DNA from: Amphimallon solstitiale
Taxonomy: Eukaryota > Arthropoda > Insecta > Coleoptera > Scarabaeidae
DNA length: 64,000 nucleotides
Reading direction: 5' to 3'
Assembly: GCA_963170755.1 (NCBI GenBank)
Contig: OY720675.1
Coordinates: 97,786,522 to 97,850,521 of the forward strand
Each line of letters starts with the position of its first letter. Within the stretch, counting starts at the first letter, position 1. The position numbers were made by a program, and so were the translations under genes. The notes below the pieces were generated by a model that did not search any database, had not been told where the DNA came from, and was given only the letters and a program-made list of their open reading frames with translations. This document shows positions 23,811-34,849 of this stretch, in pieces.

Positions 23811-24497
23811 TCTAAATGATGAATATTGAATGTTAATGTAACTAATGCATACTAGTACTAATAATGTACTGATCATTTACATATATCTTTATTGAATAAT
23901 AAGGTTATTTGGATACTGAAATACAACGTGAATTTAAAATTAAAGCGAATCCTCAATTATTTTAATATTTTGTCCATGCTCCATTGGCGGGGATGACTTG
24001 CTACAAAGGATTCTGCATTGACATCATAAGTGTTGTTGTATAATCTGGATCTGAGACGGGGCATGATATTTAATATACTATATGATATTTAGAAAAGGCT
24101 AGATATTGTAATGACAACAACTGATTTTATGACAGTTAAGGTAACAACTAATATTTAGAAGTAGGAATGGTTGATAAAGCCTACTTTACACCAAGTTATG
24201 AAAATGTTCAGCAATTGTTAACTTTCAACCTGGTGGCAGTGTACTTAGTAGAGAATTTAACCGCAGAATAATCTAAAATGGTTAATCATAGAGTTTGTTT
24301 TCTAAAAATTTTCACAATTATTTTATCTGATACAAAAGGCAACTGACAAGAATAACCAGTAACTATTATTTTATACTGATTAGGTTTTCTCCGACATAAT
24401 AGAATGTATTATTACAACAATTTAAAGGTCTTCGGATAAAAGAAGAAGAAAACTGTATAAAAAGAAATTAGAAGTTTATAAAAACGACGAATAAATA
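23811..24497. other. No gene seen
   Basis: AT-rich intronic spacer between hAT element 2 and the next mariner-type element. No recognisable coding or repeat ends. Confidence 0.5.
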
Positions 24498-24689
24498 CAA
24501 GGTGTGTATAAATTGGCGGACCCACTACACGTGGCGACATTCTTGGTCAAATTTTGAGTTAAAAGTCCTAATCCTAAAACGATGGCTTGATCAGGCTTCC
24601 TTTGTCTTCAGAATGAATTTGAAAGAAACATACATTTGGCAACATTGAACACGCATGTGCTAGTTATAATCTTCGGAACATTTTTACAC

Positions 24690-25373
24690 GTCTGGGAAGT
24701 GTTCAGTCAACCAGTCTCTTATATTACGAGCAAAGTGCGCAGGAGCTCCATCATGCATGTAAATCATATTACGGCGTACGTTCAGCGGTATCTCATCAAT
24801 AACTTGTTCTAAAACATTAAATATTCACCGGCATCTAGGCGATTTGCTAAGTAAATTGGTCCAACTACCCTGTGGTTTATTATACCCAGCCAAACGTTAA
24901 CAGAAAACCTTCTTTGGTGACCGTATTCGCGAAATTCATGTGGATTTTCATCTGCCCAATGATGAAAATTATGAGTATTAAACACACCATCTCTGGTAAA
25001 CATGCACTCATCACTCCAAAGAATACGTCTTAAAAAGTCGCCTTCTTCCTGAATTCTATTTAAGATTGTATTGCAATGATTGATTCGAAATAAGCTATCA
25101 TTTCCGTAAAGAGGGATCTTCCTGTATTGTGGCTAGAACTTGCTCTTCTAGTTGCACGGTACGCCTTTGCCTTGGTCGACTTGCGTTCGCATTTCTTGGA
25201 ATAAACGAACCTGTTTCACGAAGTCGTTGGTCCAGCCTTCGAAATACATTTTTACTTGGATGCCTCCGATTTGGAAAACGCACTCGATATTCCTGCCCTG
25301 CCATGCTAGCATTTCCACGACAGAAACCGTATATCATGTGCATATCGGCATATTCGTTGAACGTAAAATTCAT
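24690..25373 (-). pseudogene. DUF4817-DDE transposase, deletion derivative
   Basis: The N-terminus reads FTFNEYADMHMIYGFCRGNA and FPNRRHPSKNVFRRLDQRL, a clear DUF4817 helix-turn-helix. A frame change follows LATIQEDPSLRK. The catalytic part gives ILWSDECMFTRDGVFN (first Asp), HHWADENPHEFRE, SVNVWLGI, then after another break NMIYMHDGAPAHFARNI (second Asp) and LTEHFPDV. The SPDL/D segment with the third acidic residue and the C-terminus are missing. It is inactive. Confidence 0.85.
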
Positions 25374-25517
25374 AATAAACAAACAGAACAACTAGTAAAC
25401 ACGAAAACCCGAACACTGATTAAAACTATACAAATAAACACGAAAAATAAGCAAGTCGAATGAAATAGGTAGATTACAAAGTGTCAAAATTTGACAGTAG
25501 TAATGTATTTGACTATA

Positions 25518-26310
25518 CTCCATTCAGTCTAAGAATAAAGCATTGGGAAAGATAGGGCTTAAAATAAACGTTTGTGATTGGTTGAAATCGAGTGTGCATT
25601 TACACCGGCAAAATAATCGCATTTAGCTCGTTCTGTCAAAAATTTGTTTACTGACAGTTTTGTTCAAAGATTTTGTCGATTTCCGTATTTTACATAGTTA
25701 TTTGTTGTTAATATTCTTAAAAAATAGTTCTTCTTAGAACTCGCAAGTGAAATATTCATTTGTTAAGGTATTTTATCAATTTCGTTATTTCGTAATCGCT
25801 AATATTCTATAGTACGGCGGAAGCATTTTACCAGGTCCTTCAAAAAATCGTAAAGGGAAACACATAAGATCTGGACAAAGGCAAATGGCTTATAATGTGT
25901 ACATTAAGCATAAAGACAATATGTCTAAAACAGCTGCAGTCAATCAAACAGCAGAGGAAGTGGGTATTAATAGAAATACAATGTACTGCATTATTAAAGA
26001 AATGGAATTATATGGAGTTCCAATTTCTCCTCCAAGAAAAAGAAATTATCGTCATACTTACAATAAATTGGATGAAGCACAAAAAAGTACAATTAGACGA
26101 CATGTGCATTCCTTTTTCTTGAGGAATGAGTTACCAACTTGTATAAAAATGTACGTAAATGTCAAAATATAATGATATCAGATATGTATATCCCTGCTAT
26201 CCATCTGACAGTAAACATATGTTTTACTTGTTTTCAAAATACAAAGTTCATCGTGTGTAAACTGTGCTCATATTGTAGCGCCATCTACTTTATTCTTAGA
26301 CTGAATGGAG
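25518..26310 (+). mobile_element. Nested Tc1/mariner-type deletion derivative
   Basis: The ends CTCCATTCAGTCTAAGAATA and its inverse (TATTCTTAGACTGAATGGAG) lie between TA dinucleotides (25516-25517 and 26311-26312). The 793-bp insert keeps only an N-terminal coding segment at about 25815-26172. It disrupts the right portion of the DUF4817-type element at 24498. Confidence 0.85.
25885..26172 (+). pseudogene. N-terminal DNA-binding segment of a DDE transposase
   Basis: The open frame has a helix-turn-helix-like AAVNQTAEEVGINRNTMYCI, a linker GVPISPPRKRNYRH, then DEAQKSTIRRHVHSFFLRNE and LPTCIKM. It is open upstream to about 25815 (PGPSKNRKGKHIRSGQ). This layout matches the start of a common insect mariner-like transposase group. 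The catalytic region is absent. The MITE at 28151-28985 keeps a different part of what seems to be the same type of protein. Confidence 0.6.
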
Positions 26311-26934
26311 TATAGAACATTAGGCTGCCTACTTATTGTTTTACAACGTTGTCAGATGTGTTTTTCGTCAAAATAAGTTAATAAACAAATATTAAAAACA
26401 AACTTTAAAATCAAAAAGAAAACTTTAACGAAAGGATAATAACAACAATTCTTCTTTCTTCTAAATTGTAGCTTTTTCTGTCAACAAATATCAAGTAATA
26501 ATGCTTATTTCAAGACTGAAAGTCCGAACTTTAGGAACCTCGTGCAAAGATATGGAGCATGGTACAACATTTTCGTATTAGGATTTTGGACTCCGAATTT
26601 AACAAAGAACATCGCCGCGTGTAGTGGGTCCGCCAATTTATACACACCTTGTATAATAATTAGTTATACATACATTGTTCTTGAATAAAGGATATATACA
26701 TGTCTTTAAGGCCAGCGTATTCATTTAAGCTGTTACAATTCCTTTCGTCGTTTGTGCCAAAACTAGCGACTGATCTTTCTACAAGATCTGTCCTTCAACA
26801 TCTTACCTCTTTAAAGTAGTTTGTTTTTTAAGTAATCAATGTTGGTGTACATGCTAAGCTTTTGAAAACTTCAAATTCTGACAGTTGTCATACTAAAATT
26901 CAAATTATATAGAGGAAACACATTACATTCAATT

Positions 26935-27771
26935 GTACTATCGCTAACATAAAAAACTAGGACAAATATTATTTCAAATAGCCATGAATTTTGCTAATTG
27001 TGCTAATGTCATTTAGGCTTTTGGCACTTCTGTCAAACAAAATAATATGAGGTTATGTAATTTAATTTTTAATGTCAGAAAATACAATTAACAAAAGCAA
27101 AGAATAATAAAATTAATATTTAGTCATTCCTCCGTTTTTCTCGATAAGAGACTGTAAAGGACGAGGCATGAACGATATAAAAGGCCTTATTAAATTTTGA
27201 TCTTGTTTAGTGTATACCATGTGCCCTCAATTTGCTGCCAAAGATCTTCTGCGGTTTCCGGCGGACGAATTCTTTTCCGGAGTTTTTTTTATCATACTAC
27301 CCCAAACTGTGGTTCACTATAAATGTCATGAGCAAATAATGAACGGATTTGTTTACCAAAATTTGTCAAATGAATTTTCCTCTGCTCTGTAATTCTATTT
27401 CGCAAATTTTGTGACTAATCGTCATCATGCATGGAGGAAAATGTATTTCAATTGCGGCCTTACGAGCTGTAGCAAAAGGATTTTGCAGCTGCAGTTCCAG
27501 AACCAGCTTTCCTAGTGAAATCGCCTTGTTCTTCCCATCGTTGTCTTATGGATGTAACAGTGTTTTTGTTAATCCCAAAGTCATTACCAATTTGCCTTAT
27601 TGCCATACCATTTTCTCTGCCAATAATTATTCTTGACTTATCAAACTGACTTACGGCATGACTAATGACACCTTCAAATAATTTCGAATTAACTGACGTT
27701 AACTGTTGATTTCCGCCGGTTTTACACAGCCAAAACAAAGCTGTCCGAGTTCTTTGTGTTAGCGATAGTAC
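26935..27771 (-). mobile_element. Tc1-like element relic
   Basis: The sequence GTACTATCGCTAACA at 26935-26949 has an exact inverse at 27757-27771, suggesting terminal inverted repeats. Between them the minus strand encodes Tc1-type helix-turn-helix and C-terminal sequence with the middle deleted. Exact ends are uncertain. Confidence 0.65.
27113..27738 (-). pseudogene. Tc1-like transposase, internally deleted
   Basis: The N-terminal part reads QLTSVNSKLFEGVISHAVSQ, GREN, MAIRQIGNDFGINKNTVTSI and QRWEEQGDFTRKAGSG, the paired helix-turn-helix start of Tc1-like transposases. After a large deletion and frameshifts, the C-terminus reads PPETAEDLWQQIEG, RPFISFMPRPLQSLIEKNGG and MTKY before TAA at 27115-27113. 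The catalytic centre is gone. Confidence 0.8.
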
Positions 27772-28150
27772 GTCATACTAGATCCATGACGTCTCGTCTT
27801 GTTTATGTTGCCGGATCTATTTTTATTTTTGTCAGCGACATTTGATATAACCAAAGAAAATATTTATTCACAATACAATAACTATATCGTAATAAATTAA
27901 TAATCGACGAAGGAGATACATGTTGAAACTCCATTATATATACAGGGCAATCCAAATTAAGTGTTCACCATTGGTAACTTTGTTATTATTAAAGATACAA
28001 GATTGTTTAAATTAGCGAACTTGTAGTACTTTGAACGCTCTTTAAGATGGAAGAATAAAAAAAAACAAATGAGCAACGCCTTTTCGAGTTTTGCCGAAAA
28101 ATATTTTTTTTTCAAATGGAAACCCCTGTATATTATATCATTTTCTGCTA

Positions 28151-28985
28151 TAGTCCGTCTCAACCCTATTATGCAGTACAGGTTTAATAGGGATATTGCA
28201 TCTCTTATTATCTTTAGTAGTCTCTTAATAACGACATCTTTATATCCGGTTGCCTTGTTGCAAGTTCTATTATGCAAAGTATATGATGGGTATATGGGTA
28301 ATCGTTGCTGTCAATTGTCAGTTTTTGTCGTAGTGCGTAAACTTTTATATTGTCTTTAATTTATCTATATATAATTTCTGTTAAATCGTTCTTTTAGCAA
28401 GCATATTATCTTTTTCAAGCATTTAAAAGTAAGTATGCATACCTAGATCTATAATTCTGATTAACGTGATAACCTATATACATATACATATACTTTTTAC
28501 AGATTGCTACATGATATGAGTTATGAATTTTAAAAAGTGGGACGAAAGAGTATTTTTATTGAAAGAGATGACATCATTAGTTGGAGACATAAATACTTAC
28601 GAGACATCAGAAAATTCAGTAACGAAGAAAATTGTATACCTTAAGTGTTTCTTTGAAATATTAATTCATTTACTCTGGTTTACTATATTCAGTTAGATTT
28701 TAAATAATTTTTTACAGAACAATCCCAAAGGATTATATTATTACAAATATTTTAACTAATCCATCTTCCCATATATTCTCCCCTTTTAGTGTTTCAAATT
28801 ACTATTAATTTTTTGTATGCTATGCATCAATTGAATGACAAACGGTCGTATAGGTTATGTTTTGATTACAAAAAATGTCAGATATTGAACCGGAACTGTA
28901 ACGACATTATACAATGAGACGATTTGGCAACCATGAAATCAATTCCCATAAGACCTGTACTGCATAATAAGGTTGAGACGGACTA
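28151..28985 (+). mobile_element. MITE with 34-bp ends, nested at a TA site
   Basis: The left end TAGTCCGTCTCAACC and the right end GGTTGAGACGGACTA are inverted repeats extending through TATTATGCAGTACAGG. The other arm of the host element gives the unoccupied sequence, showing a TA duplication (28149-28150 and 28986-28987). Near 28525-28645 the plus strand retains FKKWDERVFL and, one frame on, ERDDIISWRHKYLRDIRKF, which resembles the segment before the first catalytic Asp of mariner-like transposases. It is therefore a deletion derivative. Confidence 0.85.
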
Positions 28986-29146
28986 TAGAACTTTAATTTT
29001 TAAACAAAAAATCTTATACGAAATTTTTTACTGGGATTAAAAATACTTGAGTTATAATGAATAAACGAAAACAGCTAAATTAGTTTTATAAACTTTATTT
29101 TATACATAAACTTATCATTAAAAGAAAATAAAAATCACTGATTTTT

Positions 29147-30281
29147 TCATAGAAGATGTTCAAAAATACCACCTTGTAGTTCAATACATTTTTGTACACG
29201 CTTCCGAACTTCTCAAACTGCCTTCAGTATGGTCCTACCATCTATTTGGTTTATCTTTTCACTAACTGCAATCTTTAGGGCGTTTACGTCTTCGTACCTT
29301 TGCTTATAAATCTGGTTCTTTAAATAACCCCATAAAAAAAAATCAAGCGGCGTTAAATCTGGCGATCGGGGAGGCCACTGAATAGGACCATTTGTTCCTA
29401 TCCATGAAGTGTTAAAAATAGTATTTAGAAGTTGATGAGTACCTCTGTAGTTGTGCGCAGGTGCGCCATCCTGCTGAAAATGCAGATTCTGTCTACTTAT
29501 GAGATCCAGATCGTCTAAGAAATTATTCAAAATTTCAGTCAAAAATTCTATGTACCTTTCACCAGTTAGAGTGCCCTCATAAAAGAATCTTCTTCTTCTT
29601 CTTTACTGGGTTGAATTAGTCAAGCTATAAAAGAAAGGACCAACAATCCATGAACCGATTAAACCGCACCAAACATTAAAACTGAAACGGACTTGTGGAC
29701 GTCTTGGATTTACTAAAAGAAGATTTTCCTTTGACCAGTAATGATGATTTTTTTTATTGTACATTCCAGAATTTGAGAAATTCGATTCATCGGTCCATAA
29801 AATATAACGAAAGTTGTTTACATTTTGGCGACAAAAGTTAAGATACCAGTGGCAAAAAAACATTCTTCTCTCTGGATCCCCTGGCAAAAAAACCTGAACT
29901 GGTTTGTACTTATAAGGAATGAATTTGTTTCTTCAGAATCCTATGCACAGTACCGTGACTCAAATCAGATTCATTGACAATATCTAGTATGGAATTCTCA
30001 CGGTTGGCCTCAAAATATGCGATAACTGCAATTTCCGTGGCCTCGCTTTTTATAAAAGTACTTTTTCTCCTTGTTTTGGCAAAAACACTCTCATTGCCTC
30101 TAAATTTTCGGTAGAGTCTCAGAAAATATTGCTCATGTGGTTGTGTTCGGAGTGGATATAATTCAGCGTAGTGTTCTTTTGCCCTCCTAGAGGATTTTCT
30201 GCACACTAAATAAGATTCTAACATATCACACTTTTCTGAATGGGTAAAAATCATTTTTTTTGTCAAATTAATAACTAGCAC
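29147..30281 (-). pseudogene. DUF4817-DDE (DD41D) transposase with three lesions
   Basis: Pieces in order: IFTHSEKCDMLESYLVCRKS helix-turn-helix and SDLSHGTVHRILKK (30254-29915); a one-base frameshift at KKQ/FIPYKYKPVQV; YILWTDESNFSNSGMYN (first Asp), HHYWSKEN, SFNVWCGL (29887-29610); a 45-base insertion with a repeated TTCTTTTAT; then LHFQQDGAPAHNYRG (second Asp) and WPPRSPDLTPLDFFLWG (third Asp). I count 41 residues between the last two Asp residues. An in-frame TGA follows RTILKAV, and the frame continues EVRKRVQKCIELQGG to the true stop at 29149-29147. It is inactive but nearly full length. Confidence 0.88.
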
Positions 30282-30726
30282 AATGAAACTTATGAGTGGA
30301 AAACTAATAAAACTGTACTAATATTTGACGTTTGGTAGAAAGACTTATCGTCGTTTTCAAAGATACATAGAAATGCACTTGACTTAGCTGTTTTTGTGTA
30401 TTCATTATAACTCAAGTATTTTTAATCCCAGTAAAAAATTTCTTATAAGATTTTTTGTTTAAAAATTAAAGTTCTAGCAGAAAATGATATAATATACAGG
30501 GGTTTCCATTTGAAGAAAAAATATTTTTCGGCAAAACTCGAAAACGCGTTGCTCATTTGTTTTTTTTATTCTTCCATCTTAAAGAGCGTACTACAAGTTT
30601 GCTAATTTAAACAATCTTGTATCTTTAATAATAACAAAGTTACCAATGCTGAACACTTAATTTGGATTGCCCTGTATATAATAAAACACAAGTGTATAGT
30701 TTCAAAATTATTATAATGTTTAACAC

Positions 30727-30766
30727 ACTACATATGTTTCGCCACACTGTGGCTTCATCAGGTCGA
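30727..30766 (-). ncRNA. Hammerhead-like motif, PLE-2 minus arm
   Basis: On the minus strand CTGATGA is followed by A, then GCCAC-AGT-GTGGC (stem II), then GAAAC, ATATGT and A. The stem III strands ACAT and ATGT can pair, and the cleavage triplet would be GTA. Stem I has only two clear pairs here. One extra A lies between the core and stem II, so activity is uncertain. Hammerhead motifs are reported from Penelope-like elements. Confidence 0.5.
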
Positions 30767-30935
30767 TGAAAATACAATTTCAAAATACAAATTAGCTCCT
30801 ATATATATCAATACAAATTACAAAAATAATCTCATTCTAAGAGGGGGTGGACATGTTTAAATTTAAGAATTTGATAGGGGGGAGTTATTTAAATCTAGTT
30901 GATCATTCAATATTATACCTAATTTATTACATTTA

Positions 30936-31859
30936 TTAATTTCTAAACTTTCTAACATCATTCAATATTATACCTAATTTATTACATTTATTAATTTCTA
31001 AACTTTCTAACATATTAAGTTTTTTACTTTTTCCTAAAACATGTAAAGTTGTAAAATTAGTATTGAATTTATGATTATGTTCTAAGCAATGATTAGCAAA
31101 AGTTGAGTCTGTCTTCTTATCCCTATAACATCTTTCGTGTTCTTTCATTCTAATATCGAATGTCCTTCCTGTCTGTCCTACATACACTTTTTTACAGTCT
31201 TCGCATGTCAACTTGTACACCCCTGAGTTTAATCTATTGTCCGTTTTATCTTTATTGTTTTTTATTGCGTTTTGTAAGGAATTGTTGGTTTTGAATGAAA
31301 TTGTCTCTTCTCTACTTGTTTTAATTAAGTTCCCTACTGTGTTGGAAATTGTACCAATGTATGTGATGGAATTATAATTGTGCGTTCTATTGTTTTTTAC
31401 TGTGGGGTAAATTAAAGATAGCGTTTTGGATTTCTGTAGTTTTTCTAAAATATTATTAATTAAATCTATAGAGAAGCAGTTATTTAACGCTATAATGTAT
31501 ATTCTGTTTAATTCTAAATCAAAGTTTTCTTTACTCAAAGGGACATTAATTAGTCTATGAAGCATTGATTGATAAGCAGATAATTTTTGTGTAATGGGAT
31601 GAAACGAACGTGCGTGTATAGTTATATCTGTATGTGTAGGTTTGTGGTAAATTGAAAATTCATGTTTATTAGTTATATGTGTTATAGTGAGATCTAAAAA
31701 GTTAATAGTTTTGTTTTCTTCTATTTCAATCGTAAATTTGATGTTTGGGTGAATAGTGTTAATATAATTATGTAAAGATGTTAATTGCCGCTCTGTACCG
31801 TTAAAAGCAACTAATATGTCATCAACATATCTTACCCAGTAAATGCAATGTTTGAACAA
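30936..31859 (-). pseudogene. PLE-2 reverse transcriptase C-terminal part plus GIY-YIG endonuclease
   Basis: The open frame of 307 codons is 5'-truncated: it starts within the reverse transcriptase at HCIYWVRYVDDILVAF (YVDD catalytic motif), then INFLDLTITH and the YHKPTHTD block. After a linker of about 120 residues comes NSGVYKLTCEDCKKVYVGQ and RTFDIRMKEHERC, the GIY-YIG endonuclease, with DSTFANHCLEHNH beyond. The last residues (NDVRKFRN) come from the 56-bp tandem duplication. The frame is clean, so the insertion is fairly young, but the N-terminal reverse transcriptase motifs are missing. Confidence 0.85.
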
Positions 31860-31861
31860 AG

Positions 31862-32251
31862 GATGTTTACTAATTTCAATTTACCACAAACCTACACATA
31901 CAGACATAACTATACACGCACGTTCGTTTCATCCCATTACAAAAAAAAAAAGTGTATGTAGGACAGACAGGAAGGACATTCGATACTAGAATGAAAGAAC
32001 ACGAAAGATGTTATAGGGATAAGAAGACAGACTCAACTTTTGCTAATCATTGCTTAGAACATAATCATAAATTCAATACTAATTTTACAACTTTACATGT
32101 TTTAGGAAAAAGTAAAAAACTTAATATGTTAGAAAGTTTAGAAATTAATAAATGCAATAAATTAGGTATAATATTGAATGATCAACTAGATTTAAATAAC
32201 TCCCCCCTACTAAATCTAAAATTTAAACATGTCCACCCCCTCTTAGAATGA
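31862..32251 (+). pseudogene. PLE-2 inverted arm: GIY-YIG domain with internal deletion
   Basis: The plus strand repeats YHKPTHTDITIHARSFHPIT and then, after an A-run, jumps directly to VYVGQTGRTFDTRMKEHE. The linker of roughly 170 residues present in the minus-strand copy is therefore deleted. The tail extends further than in the other arm (NDQLDLNNSPLLNLK, then KHVHPLLE) and shows the original C-terminus. It is a 5'-truncated duplicate and not a separate gene. Confidence 0.85.
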
Positions 32252-32319
32252 GATTATTTTTGTAATTTGTATTGATATATATATATAGGAGCTAATTTGT
32301 ATTTTGAAATTGTATTTTC

Positions 32320-32366
32320 ATCCACCTGATGAAGCCACAGTGTGGCGAAACATATGTAGTGTGTTA
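32320..32366 (+). ncRNA. Hammerhead-like motif, PLE-2 plus arm
   Basis: CTGATGA at 32326-32332 is followed by an extra A, stem II GCCAC/GTGGC (32334-32338 and 32342-32346), GAAAC, and ATATGT with cleavage expected after A 32358. Stem I can pair CAC (32323-32325) with GTG (32359-32361). All core bases are present except for the extra A before stem II. Confidence 0.55.
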
Positions 32367-32424
32367 AACATTATAATAATTTTGAAACTATGCACTTGTG
32401 TTTTATTATATATATATATCGTAA

Positions 32425-33785
32425 TATATTTTATCGCCAACCGTCAGTAAAGTGATGCGTTACCATAGCGTTTTACGGAGGTAAAGAAACACTTTATCGT
32501 ACTGTACAATAAAGTACTTTACCTGCCGCTAATATCTGTCAGCGTAGCCATGACTAATGACTTTAAAAATAAATCGTTTGTCACTGTCATAAACTGTCAT
32601 AAGTTATTATATCTTTATTTCTTAAATTAACAATTTTCACGGTTGGCGATAAAATTTTGTATGCACCACGTCAGTAAAGTATCTTTACCGAACTCGTCTG
32701 TTACTTGCCGCGCTCGCTTCACTCGCTTGGCTCGTAAATCAAACTCGTTCGATAAAGTATCACTATACTGACTTGTTACATAAATAACTATTATCGCCAA
32801 CCGTCAGTAAAGCAATGCGTTACCATAGCGTTTTACGGAGGTAAACAAACACTTTATCGTACTGTACAATAAAGTACTTTACCTGCCGCTAATATCTGTC
32901 AGCGTAGCCATGACTGCTGACTTTAAACATAAATCGTTTGTCACTGTCATAAACAGTCATAAGTTATTATATCTTTATTTCTTAAATTAACAATTTTTAC
33001 GGTTGGCGATAAAATTTTGTATGCACCACGTCAGTAAAGTACCTTTACCGAACTCGTCTGTTACTCGCCGCGCTCGCTTCACTCGCTTGGCTCGTAAATC
33101 AGACTCGTTCGATAAAGTATCACTTTACTGATTTGGTACATAAATAACTATTATCGCCAACCGTCAGTAAAGAGATGCGTTACCATAGCATTTTACGAAG
33201 GTAAAGAAACACTTTATCGTACTGTACAATAATAGTATATTAAAATACAAGTTTCATAAGACACGATTTTTGCGCACGCGTTCAAGTTTAGAAAACGAGC
33301 ACGTCAGTAAAGGTACTTTACTGACGTGGTGCATACAAAATTTTATCGCCAACCGTGAAAATTGTTAATTTAAGAAATAAAGATATAATAACTTATGACA
33401 GTTTATGACAGTGACAAACGATTTATTTTTCATCATCAGTCATGGCTACGCTGACAGATATTAGCGGCAGGTAAAGTACTTTATTGTACAGTACGATAAA
33501 GTGTTTCTTTACCTCCGTAAAACGCTATGATAACGCATCACTTTACTGACGGTTGGCGATAATAGTTATTTATGTACCAAGTCAGTAAAGTGATACTTTA
33601 TTGAGTGAGTCGGATTTACGAGCCAAGCGAGTGAAGATAGCGCGGCGAGTAAAAGACGAGTTCGATAAAGGTACTTTACCGAACTCGTCTTTTACTCGCC
33701 GCGCTATCTTCACTCGCTTGGCTCGTAAATCAGACTCGTTCGATAAAGTAACACTTTACTGACTTGGTACATAAATAACTATTGT
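32425..33785. repeat. 360-bp tandem repeat followed by inverted copies
   Basis: ATCGCCAACCGTCAGTAAAG begins at 32433, 32793 and 33153, exactly 360 bp apart. Each full unit also contains ACGGTTGGCGAT about 215 bp in, so each unit holds a smaller inverted-repeat module. After about 33235 the order reverses: 33297-33570 is the inverse of the unit. At 33600-33750 a near-perfect palindrome is centred on GGTACTTTACCG-like sequence with arms carrying CGAGCCAAGCGAGTGAAG. No coding was found. It may be a MITE multimer; the family was not identified. Confidence 0.85.
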
Positions 33786-34849
33786 AATTGATATGCTCTA
33801 AGACTTCAGCCTTTCTGAACTTATCTATTATATTGATTTAGATTGTCGAAAAACCATAAATGTTTCATAACGTATTCATAATAAAATTTAAAATAACCAA
33901 TACCTACGCTATTCTCATTAATCAGATGAATATAGAAAAGTTTGTAAAAAGCTTCGACTGTTTACAGAAACCTTTCGGCATTATATTCAAAAGACGCAAA
34001 TAGATAATAAACAGAATGTACAGTTCTAAGAAGAACTGTTTTTATACAATTTATCTCAAAGTAAAAATAAACACGCAAATTTGACAGACAAAATATACAC
34101 AATATATACAGGGTGTCCCACCGGGAACCAAATCGATCTATATATGGAAAACCACACACAGGAAAATTTTTAAAATTTGGGGGCATGCGAAAGTCGATGG
34201 GGGCAACTCGGCTAAAATATTTTCAAGATGGCGGCACTTCCGGTTATACAGGAAGTAGATGTCAACTTTCTTATTTCAAATGGAACACCCTGTGTATTAT
34301 TGCATTTTTGGAATCTACACAAGATTCTAGGCTAATTTTATGTATCACGTCCTATACCTAAGTCTAACTGTTTTTGACTTATTTAATTTTTTACGTGAAA
34401 AATGACGTTTGCAGCATCTAAAATAATTAATATTTTTTCCCATAAGGAAGCCCTTATTATTCAATTTGGACTAGAGTCCTTGTTGAGAAAGACCTACTGA
34501 AATAGTTTTTTTATAATATTTTGAAAACTTTTAGTACAGGGTGTTTAAAAAATATGATTAAAAATGAAATTGAAAAAAATGCCAAAAATCAATTTTTTCA
34601 AATGGAAACCCCCAATTTTTATAATTTTATTTAATTTAGCATTAAAAAATAGTGTAAGTTTGTGTAAGGTTATCTATGCAAAAAAATTTTAGTTTTCGAA
34701 ATATTGCCAATTTAATATTTCTATTCGGAAATTTTGCTGCGTGAATTTTAAATTCAGTTTCTCTTAGTTGGCTTTGGCGGCATTGACAATCAAATGCTAA
34801 AGAAATGTATGACGCTGTCATTATTTGAGAAGTATTATTAATTATTATA

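Larger units (their letters stand above)
24498..26651. mobile_element. Degenerate DUF4817/DD41D-type element 1
   Basis: The left end CAAGGTGTGTATAAATTGGC and the right end GCCAATTTATACACACCTTG are inverted copies bounded by TA (24496-24497 and 26652-26653). Their pairing continues into a GGACCCACTACACG-type stretch. Inside are a broken transposase on the minus strand (25373-24690) and a nested 793-bp element at 25518-26310. Confidence 0.88.
27943..30674 (-). mobile_element. DUF4817/DD41D-type element 2, full length but decayed
   Basis: The ends CAGGGCAATCCAAATTAAG and CTTAATTTGGATTGCCCTG lie between TA dinucleotides (27941-27942 and 30675-30676). The inverted arms run about 210 bp, to CATTTTCTGC near 28148 and its inverse near 30483. 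The left arm holds a nested MITE at 28151-28985. A transposase relic spans 30254-29147. Confidence 0.9.
30690..32420. mobile_element. PLE-2, Penelope-like element in head-to-head arrangement
   Basis: Two inverted copies of the element's 3' part (about 30700-31200 on minus, 31862-32410 on plus) flank a single stretch of reverse transcriptase. Both arms carry GIY-YIG coding, the tail motif GCGAAACATATGTAGTG, and an outer AAGTG..TTTATTATATATA sequence. The minus arm has a 56-bp tandem duplication (about 30904-31012) that alters the protein end. It resembles PLE-1 in layout. Confidence 0.85.

Noticed and set aside
32425..33785. CRISPR-like array, because of the exact 360-bp spacing
   Set aside because: The whole unit is repeated, without unique spacers, and the setting is eukaryotic.
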